Shown in pieces: positions 61,426 through 64,000 of a stretch of DNA of 64,000 bases (position 1 is its first letter; every line of letters begins with the position of its first letter). Under the pieces are notes generated by a model that was not told where the DNA came from, made no database searches, and worked only from the letters and a program-made list of their open reading frames with translations. Position numbers and translations under genes: made by a program. Origin of the DNA: Elgaria multicarinata webbii (taxonomy: Eukaryota > Chordata > Lepidosauria > Squamata > Anguidae); contig NC_086183.1 in assembly GCF_023053635.1 (NCBI RefSeq), positions 32,097,501-32,161,500 on the forward strand. The letters are read 5' to 3'.

Positions 61426-61677
61426 TCAGCAGGCAGATTGGTCTTGGAAGGGGATGCCGTCCTGCATCCCAAATGTCGTGGGCGCCTTCTGTGTCCTGGA
61501 CCAGTAGGGCCACCGCGGAAGGTTGCAGAAGAATCTCCGAATGCCGCGGAAGACGGTTTTGCGGAAGAGGATGAACAGCCAAGGGTCCACGATGGGGTTG
61601 AGCGCGCTGAGGCGGAAGGCGAACATGTCGCTGTCCTCGTTGCGGTCTGGACGAATGCCACCGATGTAGGCTCGAAT
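61426..61677 (-). CDS. PTGIR: Prostacyclin receptor-like GPCR, last coding exon (TM7 and C-tail)
   Basis: Prostanoid GPCR; PTGIR senses prostacyclin and signals through Gs. The minus-strand exon follows acceptor TTTCTGTGCAG at 61688-61678 and ends at TGA (61428-61426). It encodes IRAYIGG, a TM7 with AFRLSALNPIVDPWLFILFR, then KTVFRGIRRFFC and a short tail ending QDQSAC. The DPW motif replaces NPxxY in prostanoid receptors, and AFR...NPI.DPW.FILFRK fits PTGIR better than PTGDR, PTGER2, PTGER4 or TBXA2R. The exon holding TM1-6 lies beyond the right edge. Its tail-to-tail position with CALM3 matches human 19q13.32. Human PTGIR ends in a CAAX-type CSLC; here the Cys is the very last residue, so the prenylation box is absent in this frame. 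Confidence 0.82.
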   Translation of the reverse strand: MRAYIGGIRPDRNEDSDMFAFRLSALNPIVDPWLFILFRKTVFRGIRRFFCNLPRWPYWSRTQKAPTTFGMQDGIPFQDQSAC

Positions 61678-61888
61678 CTGCACAGAAAGGGAAAGAAAAA
61701 GCACGGGCAGAGAATGAACACATTTTTGCTGCAAAAGCCACATGGGTGTGTAAAAAAGGAAACTTCCAAAGGGAAGCTGTGGTTCTGTGGGCAAATTTGT
61801 TTAACACCTTCGCTGCAAAAACCTTTGTTGGGTTACAGCTGCAAACACACCAGCTGAGGTTTCATTCTGCAGCCATAGTTCAGCAGCC

Positions 61889-62127
61889 AGGGTGGTGTAG
61901 TGGCTAAAGTGTTGAACTGGGAGTCGGGAGATCCGGGTTCTAGCCCCCACTTGGCCATGGAAACCCACTGGGTGACTTTGGGTCAGTCTCAGACTCCCAG
62001 CCCAACCTACCTCACAGGGTTGTTGTTGTGAGGATAAGATGGAGAGGAGGAGGAGGATTACGTACACCACCTTGGGTTCCTTGGAGGAAAAAAAAGCAGG
62101 ATATAAATGCAATAAAAAATAAATAGT
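61889..62127 (+). mobile_element. Near-complete tRNA-derived SINE
   Basis: GGGTGGTGTAGTGGCTAAAG head with A box, GGTTCTAGCCCCCAC B box, CACTGGGTGACTTTGGGTCA, CCTACCTCACAGGGTTGTTG, GCAGGATATAAATGCAATAA and A-rich tail. Confidence 0.88.
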
Positions 62128-62298
62128 TCAGTGATGCCTCTAAGGGCCGAAGTGTCCCCCCCCCCACAAGCGATCCCACCATAAGACCAAGAGGTGATGA
62201 GGGCATCACAGCGGCAGAAGCAAACTCCATTTGATACCTGTAGTCATGATGGTGCTATGATTTAGGTATGTCTAAAATGCAAAACTGTAGAGGCTCAG

Positions 62299-62347
<49 letters not shown>
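62299..62347. repeat. ATT trinucleotide microsatellite
   Basis: About 16 uninterrupted ATT units. Confidence 0.95.
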
Positions 62348-62350
<3 letters not shown>

Positions 62351-62467
62351 CAGGGTTGGCAAACAGTTCATCGTGTGCTTTGCAAGTGGAGTAAGACACA
62401 CGGGACATAAGATCACTAAGTCCAGGGTCTAAAATTTCCTAGCTGCCCCACCCGGCATTCTACAGTT

Positions 62468-62578
62468 CAGCTTTCCCCAACTTGGTGCCCTCCAGATGTG
62501 TTGGACTGCAGTGCCCATGCTGGCTGGGAATGATGGCCGTTGCAGTCCAACACATCTGGATGGTGCCAGGTTGGGGAA
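62468..62578. mobile_element. Palindromic hAT MITE (CAGCC family)
   Basis: AGCTTTCCCCAACTTGGTGCCCTCCAGATG... to ...CATCTGGATGGTGCCAGGTTGGGGAA. Confidence 0.7.
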
Positions 62579-62599
62579 CCCTTTTCAACTTGAAAGAGT

Positions 62600-62683
62600 T
62601 CAATGGATTCCTGCATTAAGTAGGGGGTTGGACTCGATGGCCTTGTAGGCCCCTTCCATCTCTGCTATTCTATGATTCTATGA
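62600..62683 (+). mobile_element. CR1 LINE 3' terminus
   Basis: GGATTCCTGCATTAAGTAGG, GTTGGACTCGATGGCC and CTATTCTATGATTCTATGAAAG. Confidence 0.85.
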
Positions 62684-62829
62684 AAGACAATCCAGGGTGG
62701 AATAAGAAGGACCAAGTGCCTTACATAGCTGCGAAACCATTTTGTAAATTACCTGGACTTTCTAGTTCTCCAATTGCAAGTGTTCTTCCTAACGGTGGCA
62801 AGAGTTGCCGTCCTCTAGTCAATTTTATT

Positions 62830-62945
62830 GTTTTCTTCTCACCCTTCCTCCACCAACTCAGGCTGGTGTACAAAATTCCTCCCTGTTCCCTTGCATTTTA
62901 CCCTTGCAACAACCCTGTGAGGTGCGTTAGGCTGAGAGAGCCACC
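62830..62945 (-). mobile_element. CORE-type SINE fragment
   Basis: In reverse CTCTCTCAGCCTAACGCACC, TCACAGGGTTGTTGCAAGGG, and TTTGTACACCAGCCTGAG. Confidence 0.6.
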
Positions 62946-63623
62946 AGGTTCTCTTGATTTCTCCTCCTCCTCTGGCTCCTGGCTCTCTCCAAAGGGCTCA
63001 GTATTTATATATATATTTTAAAAATATATTTTTATAGCTAAAACCATGCCAGTTCTCACTGTGACCAAACCCCGGCTCAAAATTGTGCAATGGTTATTCC
63101 GGCAGGGAAGCGCAACTGAAACAGAAGCGGTTCCTCCATTTTCCTTATCTAGCAAGTGGCACGAAAGGGGACTTTCCTCATATGTCAAGCGGCTGGGAAC
63201 GCCAGCCATGGTTCCCTTGCTGCGGGTAGCCACAGAACATACATGCTGGCCAAAGTGGGTACCCGGCCATTGATCATGACATCCCTGTGCCCTTCTCTGT
63301 CAGCAGGAGAGAGCAGATGGGTTTGCAACGCAGGAAACCAGCAAGGGCTGCAAGCTTAAACTGGTTGCGTCAGTAGCTAAATCAACTCAACTCTGGTTGA
63401 TTAGCTGGTGAGGGCATATTCCAATCAGTAGGTCCTAGGGGTTAAAAGTGCAATTTTACTTTCTTTTTTAACCTGCTTCTGGGGTGGTACCTGAGCCTTT
63501 TCAGATATTATTCTAGATTTGAGAGAGAGAGAGAGAGAGAGCATTGTAGGGCCACAGATTGTGGAAGTGAGCTTCACGGCTGAGTGGGTTTCCCCAGTCC
63601 TAACCCAACACCAACCACTAGCG

Positions 63624-63744
63624 CAGCCTTCCTCAACCTGGGGCGCTCCAGATGTGTTGGACTACAACTCCCAGAATGCCCCAGCCGGGCATTCTGGGAG
63701 ATGCAGTCCAACACATCTGGAGCGCCCCAGGTTGAGGAAGGCTG
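63624..63744. mobile_element. Palindromic hAT MITE with 8-bp target duplication
   Basis: The ends are CAGCCTTCC/GGAAGGCTG, with near-perfect arms. Flanks CACTAGCG and CACTAGAG agree at 7 of 8. Near-identical to the copies at 7243 and 41578. Confidence 0.9.
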
Positions 63745-64000
63745 CACTAGAGGAAGCTAGTTTAGATTTCCTTCAGCCTCTCAAAAATGCACCTGGATTA
63801 AGATTTTGTTTATGTGCAGTTTTATTTAAATGCAGTTGATAGGTTGATTGGTTAAATCTGGAGTGTCGACCTTCTTTCAGCCTGGGGGCTGGATACAATT
63901 TCAGAGAAGTTCTTGAGGGCCACATTCCTGGACAGGGCTGAAGAGAAAAGGGGCAGGACCAAAATACCCAAAAACGCTGGCTTATTTTACCTTCGCGCTC

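Overview
The window is vertebrate nuclear DNA, most likely from a squamate reptile. That placement is an inference from the repeats: many CR1 and L2 LINE fragments, tRNA-derived SINEs with a CORE-like middle, short palindromic DNA-transposon derivatives and long microsatellites, around intron-rich genes. No database search was possible.

Three host genes can be supported. (1) Positions 903-22835, + strand: 13 exons of a Notch ligand of the Jagged (Serrate) class. It has a Jagged-type MNNL domain, a canonical DSL domain, nine EGF repeats, a tenth EGF cut short, one membrane helix and a short tail. The signal-peptide exon lies left of the window. The 13 exons join in one open frame of 668 codons plus stop, and many exon lengths match JAG1 exons, including the odd 61, 131 and 47 nt ones. 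The protein lacks the region between EGF10 and the membrane, including the cysteine-rich domain of JAG1/JAG2. (2) Positions 33352-43687, + strand: a complete six-exon calmodulin gene encoding the invariant 149-codon vertebrate calmodulin, with a CpG-island promoter and a long 3'UTR to about 45.2 kb. (3) Positions 61426-61677, - strand: the last coding exon (TM7 and tail) of a prostanoid receptor, best read as PTGIR. CALM3 and PTGIR are also tail-to-tail neighbours on human 19q13.32, which supports both names.

The main discovery candidate is the compact Jagged gene upstream of CALM3. JAG2 and CALM1 share human 14q32, so a Jagged gene beside CALM3 fits a third whole-genome-duplication copy that mammals lost.

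Layout: 1-0.9 kb, L2 fragment left of the first visible exon; 0.9-22.8 kb, Jagged-like gene with introns full of MITEs, SINEs and microsatellites (0.9 kb TG/GA array in one intron, 0.5 kb CT tract in the next); 22.8-32.9 kb, intergenic, with LINE fragments, a 62-bp minisatellite and a CT/CA array; 32.9-45.2 kb, CALM3; 45.2-60.8 kb, intergenic with CR1, L2, a 0.8 kb hAT remnant and a nested repeat cluster near 57.3-58.4 kb; 60.8-64 kb, 3' end of PTGIR and part of its upstream intron. One MITE family recurs about 19 times; four well-preserved copies have TIRs starting CAGCC and 8-bp target duplications, placing it in the hAT superfamily. No LTR or virus-like element was recognised.
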